The notes under the pieces are model-generated. The model did not search any database. It had not been told where the DNA came from and was given only the letters and a program-made list of their open reading frames with translations. Positions 46,257 to 58,224 of a stretch of 64,000 bases of DNA are shown here, one piece after another. The DNA comes from Planctellipticum variicoloris (GTDB lineage Bacteria; Planctomycetota; Planctomycetia; Planctomycetales; Planctomycetaceae), in the NCBI RefSeq assembly GCF_030622045.1, contig NZ_CP130886.1, positions 3,671,557 through 3,735,556 on the forward strand, written 5' to 3'. Positions within the stretch are counted from its first letter, which is position 1. Each line of letters begins with the position of its first letter. A program made the translations under genes and the position numbers.

Positions 46257-46421
46257 ATGTCTGTCACACGTTTCGCTCTGGCCGCTCTTGAAGCCGCTCC
46301 GGTTCTCGCCGTTGAGCCCGGCCCCGCTCCCCGCATCCATTCCAGCACTGCCGCGGACACTCTGTGTTGTCCGGCCAGCCTGCGGAACTGTGCCGCCGTC
46401 ACTGTCGCCCGTTGTTGTTGA
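46257..46421 (+). CDS. Small ORF in the DUF1559 leader
   Basis: A 54-codon frame starting with ATG after an AGGAAGG ribosome binding site (7 nt spacing). The product begins MSVTRFALAALEAAPVLA, is Ala/Pro-rich, and ends with several cysteines (LCCPASLRNC; ARCC). No family is recognised. It lies between the strong promoter at 46107 and the DUF1559 gene and may be a real small protein or a leader peptide. Confidence 0.35.
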   Translation: MSVTRFALAALEAAPVLAVEPGPAPRIHSSTAADTLCCPASLRNCAAVTVARCC

Positions 46422-46584
46422 CGGACCGCGTCGGTTGCCTCATCCGCGTCTTGCCCGGCCTGCCCGCCTGAGGATCGTCATCTGATCCTCGCGTTGTCGT
46501 TGGCGGTCGGTGCAGCTTCTTCAAATTCCTGCGCACACGTTGCGGCCGCGGTCGCCGTGCGCCCTGTGCTGGAGCTTTAGCATC

Positions 46585-47940
46585 ATGGTTGCCATTCGCA
46601 GTTTGCGTCACCTTCCGGAAGATCAGCAGCTCGAACGCCGTGTATTGAGCGGTCTCCTGTCTGCCGATCCGATTCGCTTCCGGCATGTTTCGGTCAGTTC
46701 TCGCCGCGGCGTCGTGGTGCTGCTGGGATCGGTCGCGTCGGCCGACGCCCGCTCCGCCGGATTTCATGCGGCGCTCAATATTCCGGGCGTCGAAACGGTC
46801 ATCGACGGCCTGCGGGTCGAAGAGCCGCAGACATTGCGGTCCAGGCCGCTAGGCCCAGTCTATCTCGATGCTCCTGTACCGCGGACTCAAGTTGCCGCTT
46901 ATCAGCTTTCCCCCGTGCCTCAAGTGTCTCCGTCGATCAACGCCCCTACCTCCTACAAGCCGCTTCGCAGCCGCGGCTTCACCCTTATCGAGCTGCTCGT
47001 AGTGATTGCAATCATTGCCATTCTGATCTCGCTTCTTCTGCCGGCCGTGCAGCAAGCCCGCGAAGCGGCCCGGCGAACGCAGTGCCGGAACAACTTGAAG
47101 CAGATCGGGCTGGCGCTTCATAACTATCACGACACGTACAACACACTGCCGCCCGGTGTGGTCCACAAGTCGGGCAATCAGAACATTGCAGCACTCGGGT
47201 CGTATGGCTGGGGGACTTTTATACTGCCGCAACTGGAGCAGGCGACGATGTTTCAGGCGATGCAGTCGAACGGCGTCGACCTCGACACCCTGCTGCGCAA
47301 TACCGCGAATCCTGCAGTGCAGGAGCTCCCTAAGAAGAGTTTCCCGTTTTACCGCTGCCCGTCTGATACCGCGCCGGATCAGAATTCCAAGCGAGAGTGG
47401 GACGCCCCGTACAGCGCGTTCTTCAATGGTCTGCCGGTGCATCTGGGGACCTCCAACTATGTGGCTGTCTCCGGTTCCCGGTGGTCCACCCCCGAGGAGT
47501 GGGTTGTTGCAGGTAAGGACCCGTTCGGTTCGTTCTGGGGCGACAGCAAGATCAACTTCCGCGACTACACCGACGGGCTTTCTAACACGTTTGTGATCGG
47601 CGAACGGGACTGGCAACTCGGCTGGGCCGCCAACTGGGTGGGCCAGCGGAACTACGTCGGGACCGGCATCTGGGGGTCGCGACAGAACCTCGCCATCCTG
47701 GACGTCAAGATTAACGATCCGCTCCTACAGCCGAACGGCAACCCTGCAGTCTCGCGGGCTTTCAGCAGTCGGCACACCGGCGGAGCGCATTTTCTGTTTG
47801 GCGACGGTCGCGTGCAGTTCCTCAGCGAGAACATCCAGTTCAACAACGTGCAGCCCGCTCAGCAGTCGCCCAACAACAATCTGGGAATCTTTCAGCGACT
47901 GGGACGCCGCAACGACGGACTCGTGATTGGCGAGTACTAA
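46585..47940 (+). CDS. BON-domain plus DUF1559 prepilin-like protein
   Basis: A 451-residue protein. Residues 10-80 form a BON-like domain (RRVLSGLLSADP; VSVSSRRGVVVLLGSVAS; IPGVETVIDGLRVEE). A linker to about 128 precedes the type IV prepilin-like motif [19 protein letters not shown] at 130-148. The DUF1559 body follows ([26 protein letters not shown]; the H-x9-DG motif [12 protein letters not shown] near the end). DUF1559 proteins normally begin with the prepilin segment; here it is internal, so standard prepilin cleavage would release a 131-residue BON piece. ATG at 46585 is preferred over 46510. It is followed by a lipoprotein gene. Confidence 0.88.
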   Translation: MVAIRSLRHLPEDQQLERRVLSGLLSADPIRFRHVSVSSRRGVVVLLGSVASADARSAGFHAALNIPGVETVIDGLRVEEPQTLRSRPLGPVYLDAPVPRTQVAAYQLSPVPQVSPSINAPTSYKPLRSRGFTLIELLVVIAIIAILISLLLPAVQQAREAARRTQCRNNLKQIGLALHNYHDTYNTLPPGVVHKSGNQNIAALGSYGWGTFILPQLEQATMFQAMQSNGVDLDTLLRNTANPAVQELPKKSFPFYRCPSDTAPDQNSKREWDAPYSAFFNGLPVHLGTSNYVAVSGSRWSTPEEWVVAGKDPFGSFWGDSKINFRDYTDGLSNTFVIGERDWQLGWAANWVGQRNYVGTGIWGSRQNLAILDVKINDPLLQPNGNPAVSRAFSSRHTGGAHFLFGDGRVQFLSENIQFNNVQPAQQSPNNNLGIFQRLGRRNDGLVIGEY

Positions 47941-48020
47941 GTCGAGCGATCTCCGCGCCTTGGAATGGGGCAGAGAGCCAACCGTTGAAGCAGATACTGG
48001 TCTGAAAGGAAATCACTACT

Positions 48021-48491
48021 ATGCGGTCAATGAAGTTCACGCTGGCTCTCAGCTTTGTTTTGGCGACACTCGTGTCAACGGGTTGCAGCCGTGGTCCTGA
48101 GCTGGGAACCGTGCACGGCAAGGTGATTCAGAACGGCGTTGCCATTCCGTTTGCGTATGTGCAATTCACGCCGGTTGATCCACCGGGAACCTATGGCGCG
48201 GCATACGCAGACGAGAATGGGAACTACTCATTACGGTTTTCGCAGACGCGCAATGGGGCTCCTGTGGGCCGCCACGATGTTCTCGTTCGAACGGCAAAGC
48301 GTGATGAGATCCAGGTCGAGGATAAGAACACCGGCCTGATGGTCACTCCCAAACTGCCGGAGGGCTACAAGGCCAATGTTCAAGTTCAATTCGAGCAGGT
48401 CGTCAAGTCCGGCGACAATCAGATCGACCTCGAACTGGCAGCAGGCACCGCACTTGTCGCCGAGGACGACAACCGTTTGCGACGACGTTAG
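48021..48491 (+). CDS. Lipoprotein with carboxypeptidase-regulatory-like domain
   Basis: A 156-residue protein. A signal peptide with lipobox (VSTGC, Cys22) is followed by a single beta-sandwich domain: GTVHGKVIQNGVAIPFAYVQF, ADENGNYSLRF, APVGRHDVLV. Such transthyretin-like lipoproteins are commonly found next to DUF1559 genes in planctomycetes. An AAGGAAAT site precedes the ATG. It lies 80 bp after the first DUF1559 gene and has a homologue after the second one at 49709. Confidence 0.85.
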   Translation: MRSMKFTLALSFVLATLVSTGCSRGPELGTVHGKVIQNGVAIPFAYVQFTPVDPPGTYGAAYADENGNYSLRFSQTRNGAPVGRHDVLVRTAKRDEIQVEDKNTGLMVTPKLPEGYKANVQVQFEQVVKSGDNQIDLELAAGTALVAEDDNRLRRR

Positions 48492-48627
48492 CGGCGTTGG
48501 ATTGAGGAAGAACGCCTCTCGACCGCCGAGGTCAATCCGCGGACTGCACGTCTGGGAGTGACGACGCCTGCCGAGGATTCCCTGCAGCACTCCGCTCGCA
48601 TACCGAAATTTGAGAAGGAACGCTTAC

Positions 48628-49614
48628 ATGTATAGCAAATGGTCGCTCCGCGTCGATCGCAGCCGCGGCTTCACCCTCATCGAACTGCTGGTCGTGATCG
48701 CGATCATCGCGATTCTGATCGCACTGCTGCTCCCCGCTGTCCAGCAGGCTCGCGAGGCGGCTCGGCGAACGCAGTGCCGGAACAATCTCAAGCAGATCGG
48801 CCTGGCGTTGCACAACTATCACGATGTTTACAACGTCCTGCCGCCGGGGAATGCGCTGTCGAGTCTGTCGCCGACGGCGCCGTATGCAGTGAACCTGACG
48901 ACGGCCAATCGAGCCGCCGGCTACGGCTGGGCGACGTTTATTCTTCCGCAGATCGATCAGGCCCCGCTGTTCAACCAGTTGAACGTCAACGGCCTGGAAC
49001 TGGCCCGGCTGATGCAGCAGGCGCCGTTGCGGCCGCTCGCGCAGACGCGCATCACGGCATACGTCTGCCCGTCCGATACCGCCCCCGAGTTGAACAATCA
49101 GCGAGGGTTCACCAATGCCATCTTTGGCGATACGGCGGTCGCCACCTCGAATTACGTCGGCGTGCACGGCACCCGCTGGACTCACGCCAACGAGTGGATC
49201 CTGAATCAGCAAGATCCGTTTGGAGTCTTCTGGCCAGGCAGCAAGGTGCGGATTGGCGATATCACAGACGGCGCCAGCAACACGTTTCTGGTCGGAGAAC
49301 GGAACTGGGACAACCTGAGCGCCATCTGGATCGGAACCCGCAACTACACGGGCAATGGCGATGTCGGACTGCGGCAGCACCTCGGCATTACGAACTGGAA
49401 GATCAACCTGCCGGGCAACAACAGCCCGCGGGCCTTCCACAGCAACCACGTCGGTGGGGCGCACTTCTTGTTCGGCGACGGCCGGGTGCAGTTCATCAGC
49501 GACAGCATTCACTTCGACAACAGCCTGGCGACGGCTGGGGATCCGAGAACGATGAAAGGGACCTATCAGCGACTGGGGATGCGGAATGACGGGAGCGTGC
49601 TCGGTGAATACTAA
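48628..49614 (+). CDS. DUF1559 prepilin-like protein
   Basis: A 328-residue DUF1559 protein. The N-terminus has a short basic leader, then [20 protein letters not shown] (cleavage expected after Gly14), [30 protein letters not shown] and the H-x9-DG motif [12 protein letters not shown]. These form pseudopilin-like surface structures of unknown role. The ATG at 48628 has an AAGGAA site. It forms the second [DUF1559 + lipoprotein] module with the gene at 49709; its sequence through the prepilin segment is nearly identical to that at 46979-47100. Confidence 0.93.
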   Translation: MYSKWSLRVDRSRGFTLIELLVVIAIIAILIALLLPAVQQAREAARRTQCRNNLKQIGLALHNYHDVYNVLPPGNALSSLSPTAPYAVNLTTANRAAGYGWATFILPQIDQAPLFNQLNVNGLELARLMQQAPLRPLAQTRITAYVCPSDTAPELNNQRGFTNAIFGDTAVATSNYVGVHGTRWTHANEWILNQQDPFGVFWPGSKVRIGDITDGASNTFLVGERNWDNLSAIWIGTRNYTGNGDVGLRQHLGITNWKINLPGNNSPRAFHSNHVGGAHFLFGDGRVQFISDSIHFDNSLATAGDPRTMKGTYQRLGMRNDGSVLGEY

Positions 49615-49708
49615 ACCACGCCTGATCACAGCGGCTCGCGGACAAGTGTTCGCGACATCATCCGTCCTTCCGAATCCGTCAGTTGCGAACCAACGTAAGG
49701 TGTCGTTC

Positions 49709-50152
49709 ATGCCATTACTTTCTCGCTACGCCGCACCGAGGCTCGTCGCTCTGTTCGTTCTCAGCAGTCTCGTCGGTTGCGGCCAGTCCGGGCCGAAACT
49801 GGCGACCGTTTCCGGGGTTGTGACGGTGAATGGCGAGCCGACGCCCTTCGTGATGGTCGAGTTCCAGCCGGAAGAAAACGGTTCGCCGTCGATCGGCTAC
49901 ACCGACGGCGACGGCCGGTACACGCTGCAGTTCTCGCGGGATCGCCGAGGCGCAATGCTCGGCAAGCACGTTGTGCGACTCGACTTTGACTACGACCCCG
50001 GCTCCGACGATGCCCGTCCGCCGTTCAAGATTCCCGCCAAGTACAACAGGAACTCAGAGATCCGCGTGGAAGTCGCCAGCGGTTCCAACTCGCACGACTT
50101 CGAGATCCGCCTCGATCAGGAAATTGCCGAGAAGGCGACCAGGCGGCGTTAG
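49709..50152 (+). CDS. Lipoprotein with carboxypeptidase-regulatory-like domain
   Basis: A 147-residue protein with a lipobox (LVGC followed by GQSG), GVVTVNGEPTPFVMVEFQPE, GYTDGDGRYTLQFSRDRRGA and GKHVVRLDF. It is a homologue of the lipoprotein at 48021 with the same fold and gene position. It starts 94 bp after the second DUF1559 gene; the frame is open upstream, but the signal peptide begins at 49709. It is probably anchored in a membrane facing the periplasm. Confidence 0.85.
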   Translation: MPLLSRYAAPRLVALFVLSSLVGCGQSGPKLATVSGVVTVNGEPTPFVMVEFQPEENGSPSIGYTDGDGRYTLQFSRDRRGAMLGKHVVRLDFDYDPGSDDARPPFKIPAKYNRNSEIRVEVASGSNSHDFEIRLDQEIAEKATRRR

Positions 50153-50281
50153 CCGTGCAAAGAATCCCAGGTCCTTCGTGTGGTATTGCCGCTCGGAAAC
50201 GCCTGGAACACTTTGGATTTCGTATTTCAACATGAACTTCGCCGGCAGACCCCTGCCGTCCCCGATGTGAAAGCCACGCTC

Positions 50282-52930
<2,649 letters not shown>

Positions 52931-52987
52931 AACGCTCCCCATTCCGCCGGCCGCGCTCGCCGGCTTTCACTCAGAAAGAGTCTGACC

Positions 52988-54376
52988 ATGTCATTTGCAC
53001 CGACGGCTTTCGATCGCCTTGTTTCGCGTCGCCAGGCTCTGCAGACCTCCAGCGCGGGCTTCGGCTTCCTCGCCCTCTCGGGACTGCTGGGCCTGCAGGC
53101 GAAGTCCGCCAGCGCCGGGGCGCGTCCCAACGCCGGCCCGCTGGCCCCCCGGCCGCAACAGTTTCCCGCCAAAGCCAAGCGGATCATCTTCCTGTTCATG
53201 GAAGGAGCGATGTCGCACGTCGACACCTTCGAACACAAGCCAACGCTGCAGGCCAGCGACGGCAAGACCGGTCCTGGCGGCGGAAAACTGGTCGCTTCGA
53301 AGTTCCAGTTCCAGCAGCATGGCGAGACCGGCGCGTGGGTCTCGGAGTTGTATCCGCATGTCGCTAAGCAGGTCGACAAGCTCTGCTTCATCCGCGGCCT
53401 GCACACCGACACGCCGGCCCATCCGCAGGCGGTGATTCAGCTCCATACCGGGGCGGCAAACGCCTCGCTGGTCCGGCCGTCCCTCGGAGCGTGGCTGCTG
53501 TATGGGCTGGGGACCGAGAATCAGGATCTGCCGGGTTACATCTCCGTGAACCCGTCGCCCAACTTCGGCGGGGCGATCAACTACGGCAGCGCGTTCCTGC
53601 CGGCCCACTACCAGGGGACGAAGATCAGCGATCTCGGTCAGCTCCCGAATCTGAACCCCAGCACCGCCGCTTCGCTGCAGCGCAAGCAGCTCGATCTGCT
53701 GCAGGATCTCAATCGCGGCCTGCAGGCCAGCCCGGCGGCGCCGACCGAGCTGGACGGCGTGATCCAGTCGTACGAGCTTGCCTTCCGCATGCAGGACAAA
53801 GTCCCCGAGCTGCTCGATATCTCCACGGAACCGCAGGGAGTCCTGGAGGCCTATGGCGTCAAACCGGGACCGGCGGGGAGCTTTGCCCGGCAGTGCCTGA
53901 TGGCCCGCCGGCTGAGCGAGGCGGGGGTCCGCTTCGTCGAGATCCGTCAGCCCGGCTGGGATCACCACAACAATCTGCACAAGGGGCTCATCGCGAACTC
54001 AGCCGCGACCGATCAGCCGACGGCGGCCCTGCTGGCCGACCTCGAACAGCGCGGTCTGCTGGACGAGACGCTGGTCCTGTTTGGCAGCGAGTTCGGCCGG
54101 CTGCCGACGGCACAGGGAGTGGACGGCCGCGATCACAACATCACCGGCTATCCGATGTGGCTCGCAGGGGCGGGTGTCAAGCCGGGCTACTCGTACGGAG
54201 CGACGGACGAATTCGGCACGCACGCGGTGGAAGGCCGGATGCACACGACCGACCTGCACGCCACGCTGCTGGCGCTGATGGGCCTGGACCACGAGCAGCT
54301 CACGTACAACTATGCCGGCCGCGACTTCCGCCTGACGGACGTTGCCGGCCATGTGGTCCGGGAGATCTTTGCATAA
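52988..54376 (+). CDS. DUF1501 (sulfatase-fold) protein
   Basis: A 462-residue DUF1501 protein: N-terminal VSRRQALQTSSAGFGFLALSG (twin-Arg-type signal), then IIFLFMEGAMSHVDTFEHKP, EIRQPGWDHHNN and VLFGSEFGRLPTAQG. It is the usual partner of PSD1 proteins and likely cotranscribed with the gene at 50282. It differs from the lone DUF1501 at 15190 in having the EFGRLP variant and a TYNYAGRDFRLTDV C-terminus. Exported as a folded protein if the Tat signal is used. Confidence 0.94.
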   Translation: MSFAPTAFDRLVSRRQALQTSSAGFGFLALSGLLGLQAKSASAGARPNAGPLAPRPQQFPAKAKRIIFLFMEGAMSHVDTFEHKPTLQASDGKTGPGGGKLVASKFQFQQHGETGAWVSELYPHVAKQVDKLCFIRGLHTDTPAHPQAVIQLHTGAANASLVRPSLGAWLLYGLGTENQDLPGYISVNPSPNFGGAINYGSAFLPAHYQGTKISDLGQLPNLNPSTAASLQRKQLDLLQDLNRGLQASPAAPTELDGVIQSYELAFRMQDKVPELLDISTEPQGVLEAYGVKPGPAGSFARQCLMARRLSEAGVRFVEIRQPGWDHHNNLHKGLIANSAATDQPTAALLADLEQRGLLDETLVLFGSEFGRLPTAQGVDGRDHNITGYPMWLAGAGVKPGYSYGATDEFGTHAVEGRMHTTDLHATLLALMGLDHEQLTYNYAGRDFRLTDVAGHVVREIFA

Positions 54377-54468
54377 TTTGGCAGCCACACGACTTGCCCG
54401 AGCCCTCGGACGGCCACTTGGGGAGTTGGAGAGGTGGTGAGTGAGGAGTGGTGCGTGGCGAGTGAGGA

Positions 54469-54524
54469 GAAGAGGACGCGGAGCGTCTGAAGAGGCATTC
54501 CCGGGCGGAGCCTGGGAACGAGGG
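54469..54524. repeat. Dispersed repeat, copy 1
   Basis: The unit reads GAAGAGGACGCGGAGCGTCT, then GAAGAGGC, CCCGGGCGGAGCCTGGG and AACGAGG. A second copy lies at 56492-56539 plus 58238-58261, split by an insertion sequence. The palindrome (CCCAGGC-GGA-GCCTGGG in copy 2) would form a stable hairpin. Confidence 0.7.
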
Positions 54525-54620
54525 AATGCCGGTGGAGCTTGGGGTCGATCCGGCTGCGGGGGGGGATCGGGAGAAGACTCTGGCGAAGGCAGTGTCACGC
54601 TGCCGTGGATGCCGCAATTC

Positions 54621-56052
54621 GGCAGGCATTCACCCAATCTCGTTCGGCACGGTGCTTGCATAATCTATGGCGGCTGGGGGAAGGCGGCGAGGAGTTCTTC
54701 GTCGTCGGCCCAGCCGGTCATGTAGAGACAGACCATTTCATACGCTCGACGCGACAGGTTGCCTCCCGTCGCCAGGGCCAGGAGCAGCCCGGCGAGCAGC
54801 GAACAGTAGAGCTGGATCTCCACGCCCCGCGTCTTCGCCGAGAGCAGTTGCTGGCAGCCCAGCACCTGCTTCAGAAACCGGAAGAACAGCTCGATCTGCC
54901 ACCGGCATTCATAGATTAGCACCACCTGTTCGGCCGGGAGATCCAGCAGCGTCGTGGCCAGGATCAGGCCTTCCCGCCCGGTCTGGTCGCTGCGAAGCCG
55001 CCCCTGCCTTGCCGAACTTGGTCGACCGGGCACTGGCTCGACGGTGATCCGCCGCACGACGTGATTGGTTCTTGCGGGACTGGCTCCGCTGCCGCCGCCC
55101 AGCGCGATCAGTTCATCCGCCACGACCCCCGCGGCGCGATCGGCTTCGGTGAGCGCGGGGAGTTGAACCGCATGACCGTTCGCGTCGTTGACCGGTCCCT
55201 CGACCACGCGACCGTCCCCGCGATTGAGCCGGCAGACGTAGTCGCAGCGGGCTTCGACCAGTTCGTTGAACACCACGGCCGAGCGATAGCCCCGGTCCAG
55301 AATATAAAGGTCTCCCGGCGCACCGGCGGGTTGCGGTTCGCGGGCCTGGATCTGCTGGAGCGTGACGGCGCGCTCGGAGTGCGGCCCTTTGGCCGGCTCC
55401 TCGGTGAGGGTCGAGGCCACGACCCTCTGGTCGTGAATGCGAAGCTGGGTGTGCAGCCGCCACTGGCCTTGAGAACCGCGTCCCAGCCGGGCGGCGATCT
55501 GCGGCAAGGCCGACAGCACGGTCCCGTCGACGGCGACGAGACGTTCGACGATCGGGTTGGGAAGGCGTCCCAGCCGACCGCTGCGGCTCACGCGGAACTG
55601 ATGCCGGGCGAACTGGCGGCGGAGTTCGTGAACGAGTCCTTCCAGGAGCGAGGGATCGAAGACGGACGAGGCCTCGGAGAAGGCCCCGGCCGAGACCTTT
55701 TGCCCGCCGGCGAGCTGTTGGACCTTTTTCAGTCCCGAGGCTGCGACGAGCGCCCGGGCGGACTTGAGAACGGGGTTGAAGAAGCCGATCAGGAGGAGCG
55801 CGGCATACTGGCTGTAGAACAGCTGCCGGTTGCGAGCGGTGTCGCGTTCTGTCCCGCAGGGAGCCAATCGTTGCAGCAGCGGAAAGATGCGCCGCAGCAG
55901 GACGGTCCCGGCCAAAGGACCAATCAGCTCCCGCCGCTCCTCCTCCGTCAGCCCCTTCTCCGCCATCGCCACTCCCTCCGCAGGGAGAAAGACTACAATC
56001 TCAATCGGCCTGCGCAAAAAGCGTGCCGAACGAGATTGGGCGGGAGCCTGCC
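54621..56052. mobile_element. IS4-type insertion sequence, complete
   Basis: The ends CCCAATCTCGTTCGGCACG (54633-54651) and its exact complement (56022-56040) form a 19-bp perfect inverted repeat. It extends outward after a 5-bp mismatch with GGCAGGC / GCCTGCC. The element is about 1.4 kb and holds one intact transposase gene. A clear target duplication was not identified. It lies between the DUF1501 gene and a second insertion sequence. Confidence 0.85.
54665..55966 (-). CDS. IS4-family transposase
   Basis: A 433-residue DDE transposase. The catalytic residues are visible as D in [12 protein letters not shown] in [14 protein letters not shown] and E in the YREK-type segment [20 protein letters not shown]- and C-terminal lengths fit the IS4 group. 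ATG at 55966 ([14 protein letters not shown]) is chosen over 56017 because the upstream residues look unrelated. The frame is intact and both inverted repeats are present, so the element may be active. Confidence 0.92.
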   Translation of the reverse strand: MAEKGLTEEERRELIGPLAGTVLLRRIFPLLQRLAPCGTERDTARNRQLFYSQYAALLLIGFFNPVLKSARALVAASGLKKVQQLAGGQKVSAGAFSEASSVFDPSLLEGLVHELRRQFARHQFRVSRSGRLGRLPNPIVERLVAVDGTVLSALPQIAARLGRGSQGQWRLHTQLRIHDQRVVASTLTEEPAKGPHSERAVTLQQIQAREPQPAGAPGDLYILDRGYRSAVVFNELVEARCDYVCRLNRGDGRVVEGPVNDANGHAVQLPALTEADRAAGVVADELIALGGGSGASPARTNHVVRRITVEPVPGRPSSARQGRLRSDQTGREGLILATTLLDLPAEQVVLIYECRWQIELFFRFLKQVLGCQQLLSAKTRGVEIQLYCSLLAGLLLALATGGNLSRRAYEMVCLYMTGWADDEELLAAFPQPP

Positions 56053-56491
56053 CTACGCGGCGGACGAGGACGTCCGCCGTACGTACCGCGATCGGCTCCG
56101 GCGGGCCGGCTTTCTTACGGCCGTCCCGCCGGAGTCCGTCTGGCGGTGATGTTGCGCCGGTGGAAGTCCCGGCGGCTCAGTCACGTTGATCAGGTTCGCC
56201 GGTTTTGCGGCCGGGTGAACGGGAAAAGCTCGACGTCGAGGCTGTGCGCACACGGGGTGCGCCCCTCGGACCGTTCTTGCGAACGGTCCGTCGCTGGGCC
56301 CTGATCAGGCCCGGTTTGACGGGAATCGTCCGGAACGCCGGCAGCGGACTGCCGACGCGCATGCTCCTATGTCCCCGTCATAAATAGCGAGTTTGTTGCG
56401 CGGAATTCACATAAGAAGTGGTTGGTGGGTCGTGGATGGTGGATGGGGAGGAGAGGGCGAAGAGGTGGTGCGTGTGGAGAAGCCGGAAGAC
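56053..56491. other. Inter-IS region with strong hairpins, no gene
   Basis: Between the two insertion sequences I see no supported gene. CGGACCGTTC and GAACGGTCCG (56267-56290) form a perfect 10-bp stem with a TTGC loop. GGGCCCTGATCAGGCCC (about 56296-56312) forms a second nearly perfect palindrome close behind. Neither is followed by a T-tract, so they are not standard terminators. The block may be a structured RNA or remains of another element. Confidence 0.35.
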
Positions 56492-56539
56492 GAAGAGGAC
56501 GCGGAGCGTCTGAAGAGGCGTTCCCAGGCGGAGCCTGGG
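56492..56539. repeat. Dispersed repeat, copy 2, left part
   Basis: GACGCGGAGCGTCTGAAGAG, GCGTT and the 17-bp palindrome CCCAGGCGGAGCCTGGG end exactly where the second insertion sequence begins. The right part resumes at 58238 with the same palindrome. Confidence 0.7.
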
Positions 56540-56630
56540 CTGCGCGAAATCCGTCGTTTTCAGGGGCAATTGGCCTCGGCGAATCGTCGCGTTTTTGTTC
56601 CACTGGGCTTTTTGTTCAAGGAGGAACGTC

Positions 56631-56885
56631 ATGACCTGCGAAACCAGCGAAACAGCCGTCGCCCGGTATTCGTCGCCGGCGGGCAAGTTGGTGCGGTTCT
56701 TCGAGCGGAGTCGCAATCGGTGGAAGGCGAAGTCCGGCCAGTGGAAGCGAACCTGCAAGCTCCTGCAGAACCAGACCCGCGCCGTCGAGAAGAGCCGCGC
56801 GATGTGGCGCACGCGGGCCGCCGCGGCCGAACGCCGCGCGGCGGACCTGGAACGTGAGATCGCCGCCTTAAAATCCGGGCGCTGA
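56631..56885 (+). CDS. Transposase N-terminal part (coiled coil), frame 1
   Basis: An 84-codon frame: MTCETSETAVARYSSPAGKL, then a basic helical region (RFFERSRNRWKAKSGQWKR) and a coiled coil (AERRAADLEREIAALKSGR), ending CGC-TGA-C. A GGAGGAA-type ribosome binding site precedes the ATG. The following large frame (from 56872, +1 relative to this one) has no ATG or GTG near its beginning, which suggests that this part is its N-terminus, joined by a +1 frameshift or separated by a mutation. Confidence 0.65.
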   Translation: MTCETSETAVARYSSPAGKLVRFFERSRNRWKAKSGQWKRTCKLLQNQTRAVEKSRAMWRTRAAAAERRAADLEREIAALKSGR

Positions 56886-58224
56886 CCGGGTCGCCGACGC
56901 AGCCCCTGGCCCCCTCCCGGACGCCGTCCGACCGGCCCATCATGCGTATTCGGCAGCGGCCATCGGCCTGACGTTGCAGTTCTGTCTGGCCGGAGCGGTC
57001 AGCTTTCGCGGCTGCCGGGCGGTGGTCGAACTGCTGCGGGACAGCCTGCCCCAGTTCCGGGGGGCTCCTGCGGCCAATACTGCGGAAGCGTGGCTGCTGC
57101 GGCTGGGACTGCACGAGTTGCGGCGGCCCAAGGAATTCGCCGCCGACTGGGTGTTCCTCGTCGACCACACGCTGCAACTGGGGTCGCGGAAGTGTCTGGT
57201 CATCGCGGGGCTGCGATTGTCGGCGTGGAAAGCGCTGACGGCGCCGCTGACGCACCAGGATCTGACGCTGCTGGCGCTGCAGCCGGTCGAAAAATCCAGC
57301 GGCGAGATCGTCCAGCGGCAGCTCGCGGCTGCGGCCGGGCTGGTCGGCGTGCCGGCCGCCATCCTCAGCGACGAGGGTTCGGATCTTCTCGGCGGCGCTC
57401 AGCGTTTCCGCGAACAGCACCCGACGACGCAGGTGCTGCACGACATCGCCCACAAGACGGCGATCGTGCTCAAGCACGAACTGCTCGCCGATCCGCGGTG
57501 GATCGCGTTCGTCAAACACTGCGGGCAGACGCAGCCACGGGTGAAGCAGACGGAACTCGGACACCTTGCTCCCCCCACGCAGAAAGTCAAAGGGCGTTAC
57601 TTGAACTTGGGGCCGCTGATCGGCTGGGGCGCCCGCATGCTGCGGCTGATCGACACGCCCGCGGCCGAACGTCCCGCGGGTCTCGACCTGACGCGGCTCG
57701 AGGAGAAGTTCGGCTGGATCCGCGACTTCCGGGAGGCGCTCGTGGACTGGAACGACTTGCAGGCGGTCAAGGACCACATGCTGGAGTTCCTGCGCGTGGC
57801 GGGCTACCACGCCGCCGCCGGCGAGACGCTGCGCCGGCAACTGGAGACGGTGGCCCGAACGCCTGCCGGTGAGCGTGCGGCGGCGCGGCTGGTGGAGTTC
57901 GTGAGCGAGCAGTCGAGCGGCGTGCTCCCCGGACAGAGTCTGCCGGCCAGCAGCGAAGTGCTGGAATCGCTGATCGGCAAGGGCAAGCGTTTGCAGGGCC
58001 AGCACAGCCGCGGCGGCTTTACGAAACTGATTCTGGGGATGGCCGCGTCGGTCGTGCGGATCAGCGAGGAAAAGATCTGCGAAGCCCTGAACGCCGTGCG
58101 GCATCGCGACCTGCTCGCGTGGATCGACGACCACTTAGGCAAGTCGCTGACAGCCCAGCGCCGCCAGGCCCTCCCCGTCCTTCCAGGAACAAAAGCCGGA
58201 TCAACCGGGACCGCCAACAATTGA
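56872..58224 (+). CDS. DDE-type transposase, main part
   Basis: The frame is open from 56872 to the TGA at 58224 (about 450 codons). Visible features are LTLQFCLAGAVSFRGCRAVV, DWVFLVDHTLQLGSRKC (likely first catalytic Asp), ILSDEGSDLLGGA (second Asp) and HDIAHKTAIVLKHEL, with an acidic helix LEEKFGWIRDFREALVDW later that may hold the Glu. I cannot assign the family by name. It has no usual start codon before TTG at 56974, so expression as a fusion with the coiled-coil frame is likely. Terminal inverted repeats lie outside both. Confidence 0.75.
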   Translation, partial: NPGADRVADAAPGPLPDAVRPAHHAYSAAAIGLTLQFCLAGAVSFRGCRAVVELLRDSLPQFRGAPAANTAEAWLLRLGLHELRRPKEFAADWVFLVDHTLQLGSRKCLVIAGLRLSAWKALTAPLTHQDLTLLALQPVEKSSGEIVQRQLAAAAGLVGVPAAILSDEGSDLLGGAQRFREQHPTTQVLHDIAHKTAIVLKHELLADPRWIAFVKHCGQTQPRVKQTELGHLAPPTQKVKGRYLNLGPLIGWGARMLRLIDTPAAERPAGLDLTRLEEKFGWIRDFREALVDWNDLQAVKDHMLEFLRVAGYHAAAGETLRRQLETVARTPAGERAAARLVEFVSEQSSGVLPGQSLPASSEVLESLIGKGKRLQGQHSRGGFTKLILGMAASVVRISEEKICEALNAVRHRDLLAWIDDHLGKSLTAQRRQALPVLPGTKAGSTGTANN

